Below, piece after piece: positions 13,801-28,800 of a DNA stretch of 64,000 bases. The stretch is from Diadema setosum (taxonomy: Eukaryota > Echinodermata > Echinoidea > Diadematoida > Diadematidae), in assembly GCA_033980235.1 (NCBI GenBank), contig CM067066.1, positions 26,843,476-26,907,475 on the forward strand, in the 5' to 3' direction. The translations under genes were made by a program, and so were the position numbers. How positions within the stretch are numbered: the stretch's first letter is position 1; the number at the start of each line of letters is the position of its first letter. A model generated the notes under the pieces. The model was not told the origin of the DNA and did not search any database. It saw nothing but the letters and a program-made list of their open reading frames with translations.

Positions 13801-16800
13801 GTTACCATTGTCTCAAGAATTCAGTCTCCCAGTAATGGAAATCTTCATAAATTGTCTTTTTTTTTTTCATGACAAATCAAACATGGGGAATTGTATCAGT
13901 TGCATGAACAATTGCAAAGAAGTTAAAACTCAGCAGTGAGGTTATGGCAGATGATTCATTAACCAGGAACATGATTCATATATAGAGGACGTTTATGGCT
14001 AAAATCAACCGCAGAGTCGTTCCGTTCAAGGATGTCGTCTTGTCATCTATGGCACATACATTTGTATCATGTAGCTACAAGTGATATATCACTGTTTTGT
14101 GAAAATCAACTCAATTTTCTGATGATTTTCTCATTTTTGTCAAAAAGTTGACTAAATTTTTAAGCTGTATTGGTTTGATTTTTACTTAATTTTTTTGACG
14201 AAGTAACTTGAATAAGAAGTGGCATACTGACACTACAATATTTCTGGCTGTTGTTCAGGCATGATTGTAATCAAAGCAGTTGTACCATTGATATCAGATC
14301 ATATCAACAGATGTGTACATATGAATTTATAAATTGATCTTTCCCCCCTTTCTGGTTAAGTTTCTTTATTCACTCTATCACTCATAATTCATTTCTTGTC
14401 TTTTCCCCAGATAGGCTGGTGTCGGGACTGCCAATATTTGCACATCAAAGTCCGGGAGAGGATGTTGTAGATCAATGATATGCTCTCTGCGATTTTTGCA
14501 ACCACACAACATGGTCCATGGGTATCATTGGCATTACATGGCTTGGTGGAGGTTGGGGGGCACTTTGGTGCTCAAGATTTGATTGTAAGTTGTGCAACTC
14601 AGCAGTTTAACGCAGGACACAAATTAGTGTGAAATTTTGTTTACAAAATCAAACACTCTAAAAGGAAGGTTTTAACTGCAAATCCACATGCCAATGAGTT
14701 CCTAAGTGGCATGCTTTCCTAGGGCATCACAAGCTCTCTTGGGTGAGAATTGGGATTTTGTTTCAAAGCTTCTTCTTTGTCACTTCTTTAATACATTATA
14801 TGTCAATTATTTTACCTCCTTTTTATTTAATTTCCTTCACAGAAATTCACTTCAAGACATTCATACATTTGCCCATTTTTAGAGTACTTTTCATAATTCA
14901 CATGAAATGAAAATGCAAAAAAAAAATGTCTTTATATCTGAGTTGGCAAACAAGCATAAGACTGTAAAACAAGGAATGTTCGTGTTCATTTTAATTTGGC
15001 TGATTTCTTGAGAGCCAAGATTTGTGAAATCAAAATGCATGCAAAACTTCTTGTCTACACTACATGCACTGAATGCCAGTGACAATTCGCGAAAATTGAT
15101 TGTCACAAAAAAAGGTCGTTGACTCCAATTCACACATTTCATGCCAAAAAATATCTTGCTTTCCAGTATATAATCAAACCTGGGAGTCTCTCTCTCCCTC
15201 TCCCTCTCAATTTTCTCTGTTCAGACGAGGATCATTATAAGCAGCATTCTTTGTGGCCATTATAAATGTATATAGTGCCATAGCGATACACATTTATGTT
15301 GAAACTTCTTTTTTTTTTGTCTAGTGTTTGCAAGAGATGGTCAAATTTCGTGTTTGGTTTTCAGTATTACAGATTTTGTGAAAATTTTGTGATGTGATGG
15401 CAATCTAGAGCCAGCCCAAGTTTGGATAACAGAGAGATCCAGAAGAGTGATGATGGCTGGTTTAACTGAGGTCAGACTGTGTTACGCAAGAAACACCACA
15501 GTCCCCCAAATAGTGCAGCTTTTCTAGGAAACACCAGGATGTCCTGTCTGGCAATACATTAACACAGAGAAAGAAAGTTGCAACCAACTCTACGTGCTAT
15601 ACAATTGTTTTTTTTTTTTTTTTTCACAAAAAAGTATGCTTAAATATTTCTCCTCTTTAAACGGAAATAATATCCAAACAACTGTTTACATATGGACTGA
15701 GTGCATGCAATGACATAAACAGAACACATCAGTGAAGTGTGAGGAAAATTGGACAATAGGCCCGTTCACAAACAACGAAAATCGAAATTTCAATAGCGAT
15801 CCAAATTTCGATTTTTTTTTCGACCGTTCATACACAGGGAAAAATCGCACTTCGCAGCAAGGAAAGAACGATCAGTGGCCAAATTGCGCATCGCGAAACT
15901 TGCATGACCGAAGACTGACCCCGCAGTCCCAATAGAGTTTTGCACGCGCTACGAACGATGGGATTAAAAATACCAATTTCCGAATCTCGATTGCGCTCAC
16001 ACACACGACGCTTGGCAAAATAATCACGATTATTCTGAAAAATCGCACTAATAGTGCGAGTTGGATCGCGATAAGGATCGCGGTAATTAGTGAGATTTTT
16101 CTGTCCACACTGGAAAAAATTTCGAAATTTTGATCGCGATAAGAAAATCGATTTTTAAATCGCACTTTTTCCCTTGTGTGTGAACGGGCCTAATCACTTC
16201 AAAATTTTTGACTTTGTAATGTTTTGGCATCACCATCACTGGATCAGGAGACAAAAACAGTTCATGACGTCACTGAGCAACAATGAAAACAAAGAAAATA
16301 TTAAGAGAATTCAACATATTTTCATATTTATAGCATAAGGAAAGAGCACTGGACATTCCTCTTTCAAAAATCAGGGGAAATAACATTACCCTTGATACAT
16401 CACAGAAGGAAGTCAAGGAAATTTGCACTTTTTCTGTTATAAAAAATGAAAAATATGATGAATTGTTGTCATCTTCTCATCCAGCAATGGCGGCAAACCA
16501 AAACATTAAAAGATTCAAATCTTTTCAAAAGATTGTCAAATTTTCCTCAAACTTCACTTATGTGCTCTACTTATATTGCTGCATTCACTCAATCCGCATA
16601 TAAACATGTCTTTGGATATCATTTCCTTTTACAGGGGAAAAATGTAAATATTACTTTTTGTGTGTGTGAAACATTCACAGCATTAAATGGGCTGTCTGAT
16701 TTTCCTCAAACTTCACTGGTGTGTCCTACTAACATTGCTGCATTCCCTCAATCCACACAGAGTATATTTTGGTATCATTCCCCTCAAAGCACAAAAAGTA

Positions 16801-19800
16801 CTTGAGGAGTATTACACAAGGGATATTATCGTCACGGAACTAGTGCTGCTATTTTGGAGTGCATGGTGGACGTCATGCCAGACAACTCATTATTAACATC
16901 TCAAAAAAAAAAAAAAAAGTCCCGCATCATTTCTGTGATTTCACTCCAATCTAGACTGATGTGTGTGTGTTATGTTGTTGTTGTTGAGTTGTTGTTGTTG
17001 TTGTTGTTGTTTTTGGTTTTTTTCTGTCACTGTTGTCACCAACAACACAGCTTTCTATATGAGAAAGGTTCAGGTTTCCTACCTACATGTATACATACAC
17101 GTGTATACATTTTGCAAACAAATGAAATCAGTCCTATATATAGTGTATACAGAATGCTTTCCTTTAGGATTTCCTGTGATTTTGGTTTTCACATCAAAAT
17201 TTGCTCTTCTTTAATTTTTCCTCCAAACTATGTGACTGTTGTCAAGAAGTGAATGGTCCCTACAGCATTCTGCCTTCATTCCTTAGTGACAGTACATATA
17301 TTTCATACAATCAATAAAATGCCACCAATTTGGTTACATACAAACTTTAATAGGTATATTAGATCTTATTGTATATCTTGAATTTTTGAAAGGAGCGAGA
17401 TACAAGTCGAACAGACATGCACACAAACAAAAACTCTCACACACACACTCAAACACACATGCACACACACACTCACATCATGATAAAGTAAGGGGTATGT
17501 GCATGCATATACCAGTACAGATGAATCAGAAAGAGATAGAGAACTGTCAATTGTGCATACAACGTACCATACTTAGAGAGAGGGATATCACATATGTTAA
17601 CACTAGAGTGCATTACTATTATCACTACAATTTGTACATTGCATGAATAAAAGTGTGTGAATCATAAATGATACGCAAGGATGCACACGATTTCGCACAT
17701 ACCTTGAGTCAGGAGAGGGAAGGGGAATGAAGGTAGCGAAATAGCGAGGCTCTGCCATCCGCCAAAGAAATTGTACATGGCAAGACAGTCTTGACGATCA
17801 TCGATATTCGTTTGCGACGGCGCTGGCAAAACCACTCTCATTGTAAAACCACTAGAGTCCAGTAAGTTGGAATGTTGCTGTGCTTGATGCCTTGAAAAAG
17901 GTAGACTACTAAAATGTGACTGCCAGTGGGCGGCTTATAAACAGTGCCCAGCAGAGCCGAGCTGGCCTAAAACAAATACTCAACACTCCAACTGCACATG
18001 AGATGTTATGAATCAGCGATCAGCTGATTGCACATCACGCAGTACCATTCTATTTTTGGCACGGGTCCCATGTTCTGGAAAATGACTGAAACTTCTCCCA
18101 CCTCCCTGATAAAACGACTTATTGGGACTCAGCCAACCGTCTCCATGTGAAGTGTGCTCATGTATGGTCATGTGTCAACAAGCAGTGGTCTCAGTGTAAC
18201 AGAAGCCCCGCCCCCATCCCCCACTTCATCAATGAGCATGGAGCACCCAGCAATGGATATATGAATATTCATATCTAGCCGCAGTGACATTGGCCGTCTG
18301 AGTGCCTAACTCATGAATATTCATAAAACAAGGGTGGGGCAATAGGGATGATGTCATTCTAAAGAGGGAATTCCCCATGTAAGCCATGCTGAAATACAAG
18401 GATACTGCAGTAAAAAATAAGTCAATCATGCCATACTGCATTTAAAACAGTTACTGAACTGTCAGAAAATCCCTATGTGAGTCTGGCAGTACGCAATAAA
18501 GGGAGGGGATAGGAGGGGAGGGGAAGGGGGAGGGGACGGGAAGGGGGAGGGGAAGGGGAGGGGAAGGGAGACGAAGGGGGAAATGGGGGACTGGCAGCTT
18601 CAGAAAACACAAGAGAAGACCACACCATGTCCACATCACTTTGATATAAACAGAATGAAATCTGACCAAAAATCAGATTCAAAATAAGAATTTTCAAGTT
18701 CCACATTTCCTTACCATATGATGATATTTGTCATTCAAGTTGACTATGACCAAGAGAGTAAAATCAGATCAAACTTGTCTTTATCATAATCAAATCTAAA
18801 ATAAGAAAGTAACAGACTTCTATCGTATCACAAGTCCTTGTGAAATACATACCATGTACATAAGAACTATATATATGCAAATTGGGTGAATAGATGGTGT
18901 CATTAACTCATAACTCTCCAATCTGCCCATACCAAAAACAAAACAAAACAAACAAACAAAGAAATATCATGCTTTTTGTCAACAATTTAGCAACTACATT
19001 GTATGAGCCTTCCCCGGCCCCAAAAGTTATTATCATTACATTATTGCAATACAGCAAAACTTCGATGTGAAGGATGCCATTTTTAAATCTTTTGATACCA
19101 TGTTGAAGAAAAAAATGTGAACTCATTCTTTTATTCATATAGGTGAAGGTCAATGGGAGTCTTGGAAAGCCATGACATCATCACTAATTTTTCATTTGCA
19201 TATCTGATTTCCACAAATAATATATCATTGTTTGGATTTAAAAAAAACAAACAATAATGTGAAACTTTAGAATTTAACTGTCTTTCAAGACCAAATCTTT
19301 TCATGTTGTTTATTTGATTTTACTCATATGAATAGAGCAAAGTTGACCATGGTATCAAATTGCACTTTAATAGGTTTGGGAAATAAAAGTGGTCATCCCA
19401 TCAGCATAGAAACACTGACCACACAGCATGCCATAGGATCAAGCCATTGTTGTGCAAGTGGAAACCAGGACTTGACCACTGACCGCCGAACAATGTCATG
19501 GTGAAGTGTCCCGGATTGGCATTATGTAATGCCCGGACAAGATGCACCATATCCCACAACAAGTTTACTTTTGGAACCGGCTCTTTGGTAAAAATTGACT
19601 CAAATATAATACTGAGTTGCTATTTTGCAGCAATTAATCTATCCAGGCTGGGTCCGGAGTGCATTTCATGTCCAAATTGAGAAGCGATACTAGCAACTCA
19701 CTACCGCTTCATCCTATCACTCCAAAGTACAACTATGGGGACATGTTCACACAACATTCCTCCTCCGTAAGCAACTGACATTCTTTAGTAACATGGGTAA

Positions 19801-22800
19801 ACATAGCCATATGTGACAATGCAACTCAAAACAAACAAAAAGTCGCCAGACATGATTTTTTAGTTAAGACCATATTCTGAAAGAGCAGACTTTAAGCTTT
19901 AAAATGATGTATAACTCAAATCAAATGGATTGTCCTAACCTATCTAAATATTGGAAAGAAAGCACAAACTCAGGAAAAGTGTGAACTGAGAAAAGAGGCT
20001 CTGAAGTACAGTGTCTATTCAAGCGCTTAATCTTTACCAAACCGTGCTGGCTGTGCGATGACTGGGACAAAAAACAGGAAGTTAACCACCAGAGTAACGA
20101 CAATGAAGGGATTATCAGATTAAACTGAAATTAAGCATGCCTCATTAACACATTCTGTCCATAATTAATGCTAACTTTCAAAGCAGTAGCACTATCCTTT
20201 CAAAAGTTATTAGAGTTGAAAGTGAAGAGTGTGGACAAAGTTTTTCAGAAATGAATAAGGGATTCTAAAGACACACCTAGTCACACTATTCTATCAAAAA
20301 TGTTCGAGATAAACTGCTAAAAAAACACACTTTCCTGCCCGTTGTATAATACCAAATGTTAGCATAATATAAAAGAAGACCCGCTCTTTCAGAAAATATG
20401 GAAAAGTCAAGTCCAGCTAGGTTGACCCATTTCATTTATTTTCAGTCCTCACGCAAAATCAGTGTGTGCGATTTTATGTTCGTTTTGAGGTGCACGGTCA
20501 CATATGTTCCATGAGCCCAAGTCTTTGAGTGTCACCGAATATACCAGTAGCTGTTTTACTCATCCCACTGGGGACAGATTCCAATAATCTTTAGTACACA
20601 TAGACAGTTGTCCTTTGTCCTACCAAGTTAGCAAAAATCCAGTGAACCATGCGCAGACATTTTTTTTTCACTTATATGTACATATATGATAGCACATCAT
20701 AGTCCCACAAATTAAATATTATGTCTCTGCCTGAAGCATGCCTCGTATAAATCCCTACCCATCCCATCATTCCGACAATATATGTATCAGTATAAGTAGA
20801 CCTTGTCGACCTTTTTGAATTCATGACTTTAGACTTGTACATACTACATTGCTCAAATTACAGGAGACAAACACATTTTCAATTTAGCAACCAGGCTAGC
20901 TATTGATATGTTACCCATAAAAAGCAGGCAAATGATGAAAAAAAAAAGAACAGAAAAAAAAAGAGTTTTTCTTCAACACACACACTCTGCTCTGGCAAAT
21001 GATGACATTTTTTTTTGGTGCCATAACATCTTGATTCCCCCCCCCTCATTAATTTTTCAATGTGAATGGAGAGGTAAAACATTAGTATAGTATCTTAAAT
21101 TTGGTGATATTTTTTATTTACAACAGACCCTGTCCTGTTCACCTTCGTATTTTGCAAGAGTCTCACAATTATACTTTCTTTTTTGCTCTCTCGCTCTCTC
21201 TAATCCTGAGAATGATGAACAGCTTTTGGGACTTGGGTACCATCCAATCCGAAGAACTAGTCAGAGTATACTGTTCCTTTACTTGGACGAATGCAATTCC
21301 TATTCAAGTCATGTTTACCTCTCATCTGCTTAAGTTTGTATATCCTGGAAGAAAACACTGTAAGTCACAAGAACGGGGAATTCCTTTTCATGGCACGTAT
21401 CCTCAAGGATTAAAGCTGGACTACAATTAGGATGTTTGAATTAACTATTTCAGTCACTGCTAGTATGCTTTGTGTCTTCATTCAACAACAACAAAAATAT
21501 CAATGATTCTTGAGCTAAGTTTTTTTTTCTTCGCAAAAGATAGACAAATTGCCCTTCTTTGACATTACCAAAAACTGATTATTCAGTGTCTGAGGAATTA
21601 CTAATAGTCATGATAAAAAATCTAGGGCATACACATTTGGGTGCAATTCAAACCCAAGACCTCCTGATTGATAGTCAGGCATCATTCCACAAGATCAATG
21701 TATGCCTAAGACGATTTATCATGGCTATTATTTCATTGGCAATTGAATAATCAGTGTTTATTCCAGAAAGGCACTTTGTCAATCAGTTGCAATAAAAAAC
21801 ACTGTGATGCAAAAAAAAAAATAATAATCTGCATAAAATACGCATGCAGTACATGTTCCTACAAGGGATTAGAGCCATCACTAGCTATGGGAAGGATGCT
21901 AAGTAGTCGAGTGGATATGATGCCTGTCTAGCAATTAGGAGGTCATTTGTTCAAGTCCAATTCAAATACTGTATAAGCTGTCATATTCGGGAGGGTTTAA
22001 TTTCAGCAAATTTCGCAAATCACAGTCGGATCGCAAATTTCACAACACGCGAAAATGTCTCCATGCGCTGTGTTAATAGAGCATTAATGTAAGTGTCGGC
22101 GTCAATTCGCGAAAAACAACACCTCGTGAAAATGTCTATGACCTCGTCATTCGGGAAAATATCTGTACACGAAAATAACAGCATATACAGTATGCATGCC
22201 CATGATTTTTTTTTTTGTCATGGCTGCTACTGAAACGCTGAATAATCAGTGTTTATTCACATCGAAGAAGGACTATTTGCCAATCAGTAGCAATAAGAAT
22301 AAAAATGATATCAATGTGACATGATAACTGATGAATATTACTTCAATGTACAAACTTTGGTGTAAAAAAAATAGACAGTACAGTCAAAAAATGTGCTTTT
22401 CTGCACCATATTCACATCAACTTGAACATGAAGAGATCACTAGAGTGAAATTGCTTCAATGAAATTGGACACAGAAGAAGGAAGTTACAAAATTTTTGAA
22501 GTTTCATATGTTCCCGCAAAGAAAATTCGATGCAAACCACAGGCATAATCTAGAAGAGGAAATGATGCCAATAGCTCACAACTGTACATACAAAATTGTT
22601 ACAAAAATCACATACATGTATTTAGCCAATAATCTAGAAATCATAAATCCCTTTCTGCCTAAAAGTCATCATTGCTAGGTTTATACTTACTCAAAGACTA
22701 CAGTAATCCAGTAAAAAGAATACAACTTTAATATTCTCATTACTTTCATGTAAAAAAAAAAGGACAAAAAATGAAGATATAGGTGCACATCAATTGGAGA

Positions 22801-25800
22801 TCTGTATCTGTCAATCATTCGCTCACTCTGTGTTACCAACGATCTAACTAAATTTGTAACCAATGATGTATAAGCTCCCTTTGTCCATTATGTTTCAGCT
22901 TTTCATTCATTGGTACATTCGCTTGTTTGTCTGCTGACTGGTATGTTGATATGATGAATGAAATGTGTGAGCAAGTTATCAAGGCAAGAGCCAATGTGTT
23001 GAACTTTATTTATCATACAGGTGACTCAATTTCTGGTGTCTTCTAATTTAGATTGTCACTGAATTGGGACAAAGGTCTTAATCTCATGTAATCCCTGTAT
23101 ATCCCAGCTCAGATCAGCAACTCTAAACCACAGTGACTAAAGTCCAATTTCAAACTTAAAGGTACTAGCCCACATTTGCAAACCCACGAAAATCAAAACT
23201 GCATAAAACAGGTCCAATATGACTTCAAGTACAAGTTATAACAGTAACATACCTCACCTGTTGCTCTTTGTCTATACCATTCGATAAAAGAGAGAAAATC
23301 ATCGTTTTAAAATCAATTTTCAAACCGGGTCAACCCGACCCAAAATCAAATTACGAGCGCGGGCTAGCTACGTACATGTAACTTACACATGTATCGCATG
23401 CATGTAGTACGTACGTGGACCGGAGCTAGCGAGCGTTATACGCATGCATACAGTGCATTTTCATTTATTTTTATGAAAGTAATGGACTAATTGGAACGAA
23501 ATTTTGCACAGGCGTTACTGCAATCATACCCAAACTCCATGCTAACTATGAGACCAATTGCTGCAGGTTTACAAATGTGGGCTAATACCTTTAAGCATTA
23601 ATTGCGACGAGGAGGGCAGAATAAAATGTTGCCCTTTGATTTCAAAGAAGCGCAATGATCGGTCTTGGTCTAAACTACAGTTTTGAGAATTCTGTTGGTA
23701 TACACGTCAATTTGATATATTTTTAGACCGCCCACAGCATAACTACAGTGAGAGGGGAAGTACTTGCTACATTCTCATGCCGCAACTAGGCCTACATACT
23801 TTTGAAACATGCCATCTTTATCACTATCTATGATGACACTTATGTCAGTCCAACAACAAATGTAAAATCAGTCTCTGGCAGCCGATTATGTCCAACTCTG
23901 CTATTAAGGAGATACATTGTACCTCCACCATAGAAGAAAACAATCAGTTCTGCTCTTACAACATAAGATGCTTGGCATATATTCTATACTTGGTGTCTTG
24001 GAGGGATGGTAAATACCCTTGGGAGGGAGACAAAATTACAAAAGCAAAAGTAAACTTCAGAGGTTTTTTTGTATCGAGCAAAATTAGAAATAATTCAAAG
24101 GTGCAATGGAGGGGACTATTCCACTGCGTGATTATAAGCAGGATACAGGTGTATCAACAAACTAGATGATCTAAATGAACAGGAAAAGCTAGGGTAATAT
24201 TATGCAAACAGCCAAAGATTGGAGCACAAAGAATGCAATAGCTCGTGAAGGATACATACATGTGTATATAAGTTAATTTTATCTGCATGTAAATAAACAA
24301 GATTTATTTTTTTTTTACATTTTTTTTGCAATTTGTATGAATCAAGCAATTTCAGTCTTTTTTTATTTGTATTGTTATGAGATAATATTTTTTTCTATTT
24401 TTCAAATCTACGATCTTTTTTTAAGCAGAAGATTTTGAGAGTGTTGCCAGTAAATTACTGATTTGACAACATATTATACACAATAAATGAAGCTTTCATG
24501 TATCACACAAATTACATTTGTGGTCACGCGAAAAGAGCCAACACAAGTCATCAGATACAGATTTCTAACATCAGAGGTACTTGATAATGTCAAAATCTGT
24601 CCTTTTTTACACATTTGGTAGATGTGACAGCCAGTCAAAAAATTGGGAAGGGCAGGTACCAGGGTACTCAAAACAGTGTAAGGGCACTGTGCAGTTGGGG
24701 GCTATTGAAGCACATTAACTTGTACCTTTGTGCATAGGACACAAACGGGGGATTTCTAAGTCTATAAATAGCAGCTATTATGATGGAATCATCAGATCGT
24801 TCTAAACCTTGGCATACAAAGTATATATCGAACATAATTTTAGGCAAGGAAATTTCAACATACCGATATTACTGCTCACTGGTTTATGCAAGTCTTGGGG
24901 TGTTTTCATGCACACTTTCATGCAAAATATGTTAAGACAATGAAAAAAATTAACCTTGGGCAAAAACAATGACTCTCAAAAAAACCTCTGGTATTCCATG
25001 AAATAAGGTCATATAGACCGATTCGGGTTCGTTGAGGGCAGCAGACAATTTGTGGCACTGGGCGCAGCCATGAGCTCATTTGAAGGTGTCTTAGCCAACC
25101 CCCCCTCCTCTCCCCCACCCCCGGGCAACATGTTTATCACGCACTTGTAACAAAGGTTCGCACACTAAGCAAGCGTTCGCGCACTCAGTACGAGACGCCT
25201 ATTGGCTAAAACGACCATGCATCAGTTTTTCATTCCGCACGCGGAAGGGAGTGGGGGAGAGAGGAGGGGGGGTGGGCTAAGACACCTCGTTAATGGCGCT
25301 GCCCATGCCAAAAATACACATAGCGCGTCACAGAATCGGTCTATAACATAATCATCATTACTGACTATTTTCAAAATGATCATCTACAGAAGGCAAAAAC
25401 AGGAAAACGTAGGTCCTACATTTGTGGTTACTACGCTTTGAAGTAGACTGTGCAGTTAAAAAAAAAAAGTGACTTGCACTTGTAAGAAGAATTTGTGTAC
25501 TTGGCAGCTGTCATGTTTTTGCAAGCGTTCATGCAAGAGATGAGAAAAAAAAAATTATGGTGTATTAGTGCACGGCCACTTACTACAGTTACCTACAAGT
25601 AAAAGTGGAAATGTTCGCGGTGTTGAAATTTTGTGAAAGCACACAAATATTTTTGCTTCACATATGCTCCGGTATACATATGACGCACAGGTCTGAGTGC
25701 GTCAGTCGGAATTGTGTGCATAAGGTAACTATGGAATGCTTAACCCACGAGGCGAAGCCGAGTGGGTTTAGGCTAAATTCCATAGTTACCGCATGCACAC

Positions 25801-28800
25801 TATATTCCGACTGACGCACGAAAAGACACGTGCGTCATCTGATTTATAGAATGGGTAGTTTTCTTGCCAAAAACCCATTTTGCTATCGTGTTAACTGATG
25901 ACAAAATTACTTGATGCATTTCCTTTTGGCTTGGCATACACAAACCATGCGTCAGTTTTTACTGGACACACGGCCAGCCATGCATCAGTATACAAATGAC
26001 GCACAGGTCTGAGTGCGTCAGTCGGAATTGTGTGCATAAGGTAACTATGGAATGCTTAACCCACGAGGCGAAGCCGAGTGGGTTTAGGCTAAATTCCATA
26101 GTTACCGCATGCACACTATATTCCGACTGACGCACGAAAAGACATGTGCGTCATTTGATTTATAGAATGGGTAATTTTCTTGTCAAAAACCCAGTTTTCT
26201 ATCGTGTTACCCGATGAAAAAATTACTGGATGCATTTCCTTTTGGCTTGCCGTAAAGGGCATGCATCGCCGTACTTACCGTTTTTACTGGATGCATGGCC
26301 AGCCATGCATAAGTTTTTACTGGATGCATGGCCAAGCTGAGTGCGCGAACGCTTGCTTTAGTGCGCGAACCTTTGTTACAAGTACGCGTACTCTTGCTAA
26401 GTGCGCGATAACATGTTTACCACTGTGACTCAGCGTGCGGCCAGTAAAAATGAACACATAGCTCTCGACCAATCAGATCGCAGGATTCTCGCTACCCATT
26501 CTATAATAAATACTGATGCATGGTTGTTTTAGCCAATAGGCGTCTCGTACTGGGTGCGCGTACGCTTGCTTAGTGCGCGAATCTTTGTTACAAGTTGGCG
26601 TACTCTTGCTACAAGTGCGCGATAACATGTTTACTACTGTGACTCAGCGTGCGGCCAGTAAAAATCAACACATAGCTCTCGACCAATGAGATCGCAGGAT
26701 TCTCGCTACCCATTCTATAATAGTTGATGTCTTGATTCCACAACATTAAAAACATGCTAAACTCTTTCTACCCGGCTGAGCGGGAAATATTAGGCGCACC
26801 AAAATATCCATTCTTACATTATGTGTTTTATTGAATATGCTCTGAATTGAATATGATATTGCACAAGAAAATCACACAGATAAAAATATGTGGTTTTAAT
26901 GCACTGCTAAAATGCCTTATGTAGATAATAATGGGGTATGGCACCATGGTAAACATTACGTGTCATTTTATGCAACAAACAGGAAGCCATGATATCCATT
27001 CGAGACTCAATGACGGCATACCATGTCGCAAATGGGGTCATAAAAGGGCAACAAAAGTAAAAGGATATTTGTATACACCCTTGGTGTGGGGTCAACCATA
27101 AATGCACACTTGGAAAGACAACAACAAATGCACAAAAAAGCATGACACATTCAACAGGAATGTGCATGGGTGTGGGTGAAAATGTGAGTGGGAGGCAGTT
27201 GTGTGCCAGTATAGGTGTGTGTGGGGGGGGGGGGGGGAGGGGAGGGTGAGATGGGGAGCGGTAAGAGAGGGAACAATATACCAACATCATGCAAATGGAC
27301 GAAAAAGTTCACCAATTTTCATTCTTTTTGACACGTTCCTATCATCTCAATGTGTCACTGAGATTCGCTTCAGGCAAATATTACTCTCCATGATGTGTGA
27401 TCATTTGATGTTCTACCAAAAACGCAAAATATTTCTCTGAAATTCTGCTTGAATTTCCGTTGCGATGAAATTCTGTTCATATTTCCTTTGCATGATTGTA
27501 ACAATGAGACATTGTACATCCTGGCAGAGCTTCAACTAGAGAGGGCAGCCCATGGAATCGACAAAAACGATTTTCACATCTTTTCCATCTTTCATAAATC
27601 TTTGCTAAAAGACTTTCTCAAGACACATCTTTTTGTGTAGGTGATGGAACTACTTTGAGCAAAAATGACATGACAATGTAACTCAATCATAGACAGTTAT
27701 CAAACAAATTATGATACATTTTCATACTTGTCTAGATGTATGATCATTCAATCTTTTCAAGACATACATCTACATCTAGACATACACGTATCTATACATA
27801 TTTATTTATATAGATATATTGGCACATATAATGATATTCCATCCTAGGAGGAAATGCCAACTAAATAGTAGTTTGGGGGATAGGAAACCTAAAATGTTGT
27901 CAGACAATCCACATGATATGCCCTTCTACATTTTGTTTACATTTTTCATGTTTTTAACTTTTATCTGTTCTTAAAGGAGTGTACAGTTCTGGTCGAGGTG
28001 AGGATTTCGCTTTTAACGTTTTGTGAGATATTCAGAAACCACTCTATGAGATGTCAAAGAGCATGCAATTCTAAGGGGTATCAAAAGTTTATTTGATGAA
28101 AATCAGTTTTGAAACAGCTGAGATATCCAAAAAACAAGGTGAAACAGAGAGATTCTAATAAAAGGTGTGGCCTGTTGCCCTTTTTTATTATCACTTTTTT
28201 TTTTTATATCTCAGCCATTTGAAAACCAATTTTCATCAAGTAAACATTGAATCCTTCTTAAAATTACATGCTCTTTCATATTCACAAGAGGTTTCTCATT
28301 ATATCACTTAGGAATGCCCAAAACATGAATCACCATCTCAACCAGTACTGTACAGTCCCTTTAAACTGACTTTGATCGAAATTCAAATCAAAATTTGCTT
28401 TAAAATGTGAGTTTTACCACTTGTTTCTAAATTTCAATGAGACATTACATGTATAATGAAAAAAAAAGAGGGGGAAAATCCTACATCCACACTATGTCTC
28501 ATTTTTCAGGCACATCCAAACATACACTTTTTTGGGGTTGTTTTTGTTGTTGTTGCTTTTTTTTCGCATGGCAATAAATCTCCCTTTCATTGAATGAATG
28601 GTACAGTCCTGGGGGCACAGATATCGCTCATTCTGGAATTTTTTTTAGAATACTCTAGAAGCGCCAGGACAAACGCAACCCATTTTAAAAAGCTGCCGAA
28701 ACCATACAGGGAATCAAATATATCCCCTTTAGATAAAACTTCCCTTTATGATATTTTTTTTTCAGACATAAACTCAACAGATACATTGTTGTCTGTCATA

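Larger units (their letters stand above)
25140..26725. mobile_element. Composite foldback region with GCGCGAAC, GACGCAC and hairpin modules
   Basis: GTACGAGACGCCTATTGGCT at 25188 reappears inverted near 26535, and the GCGCGAACGCTTGCTTAGTG type module occurs in both orientations. The module ACCAATCAGATCGCAGGATT / CTCGCTACCCATTCTATAAT occurs twice (near 26470 and 26690). A hairpin unit lies twice inside (listed separately). The region looks like nested insertions of a non-autonomous element. Confidence 0.6.

Noticed and set aside
19921..20103. 60-codon frame conserved at 19921-20103 and 29434-29616
   Set aside because: The two frames are similar only because the 700-bp TIR element is present twice; no known domain, and no longer ORF around it.
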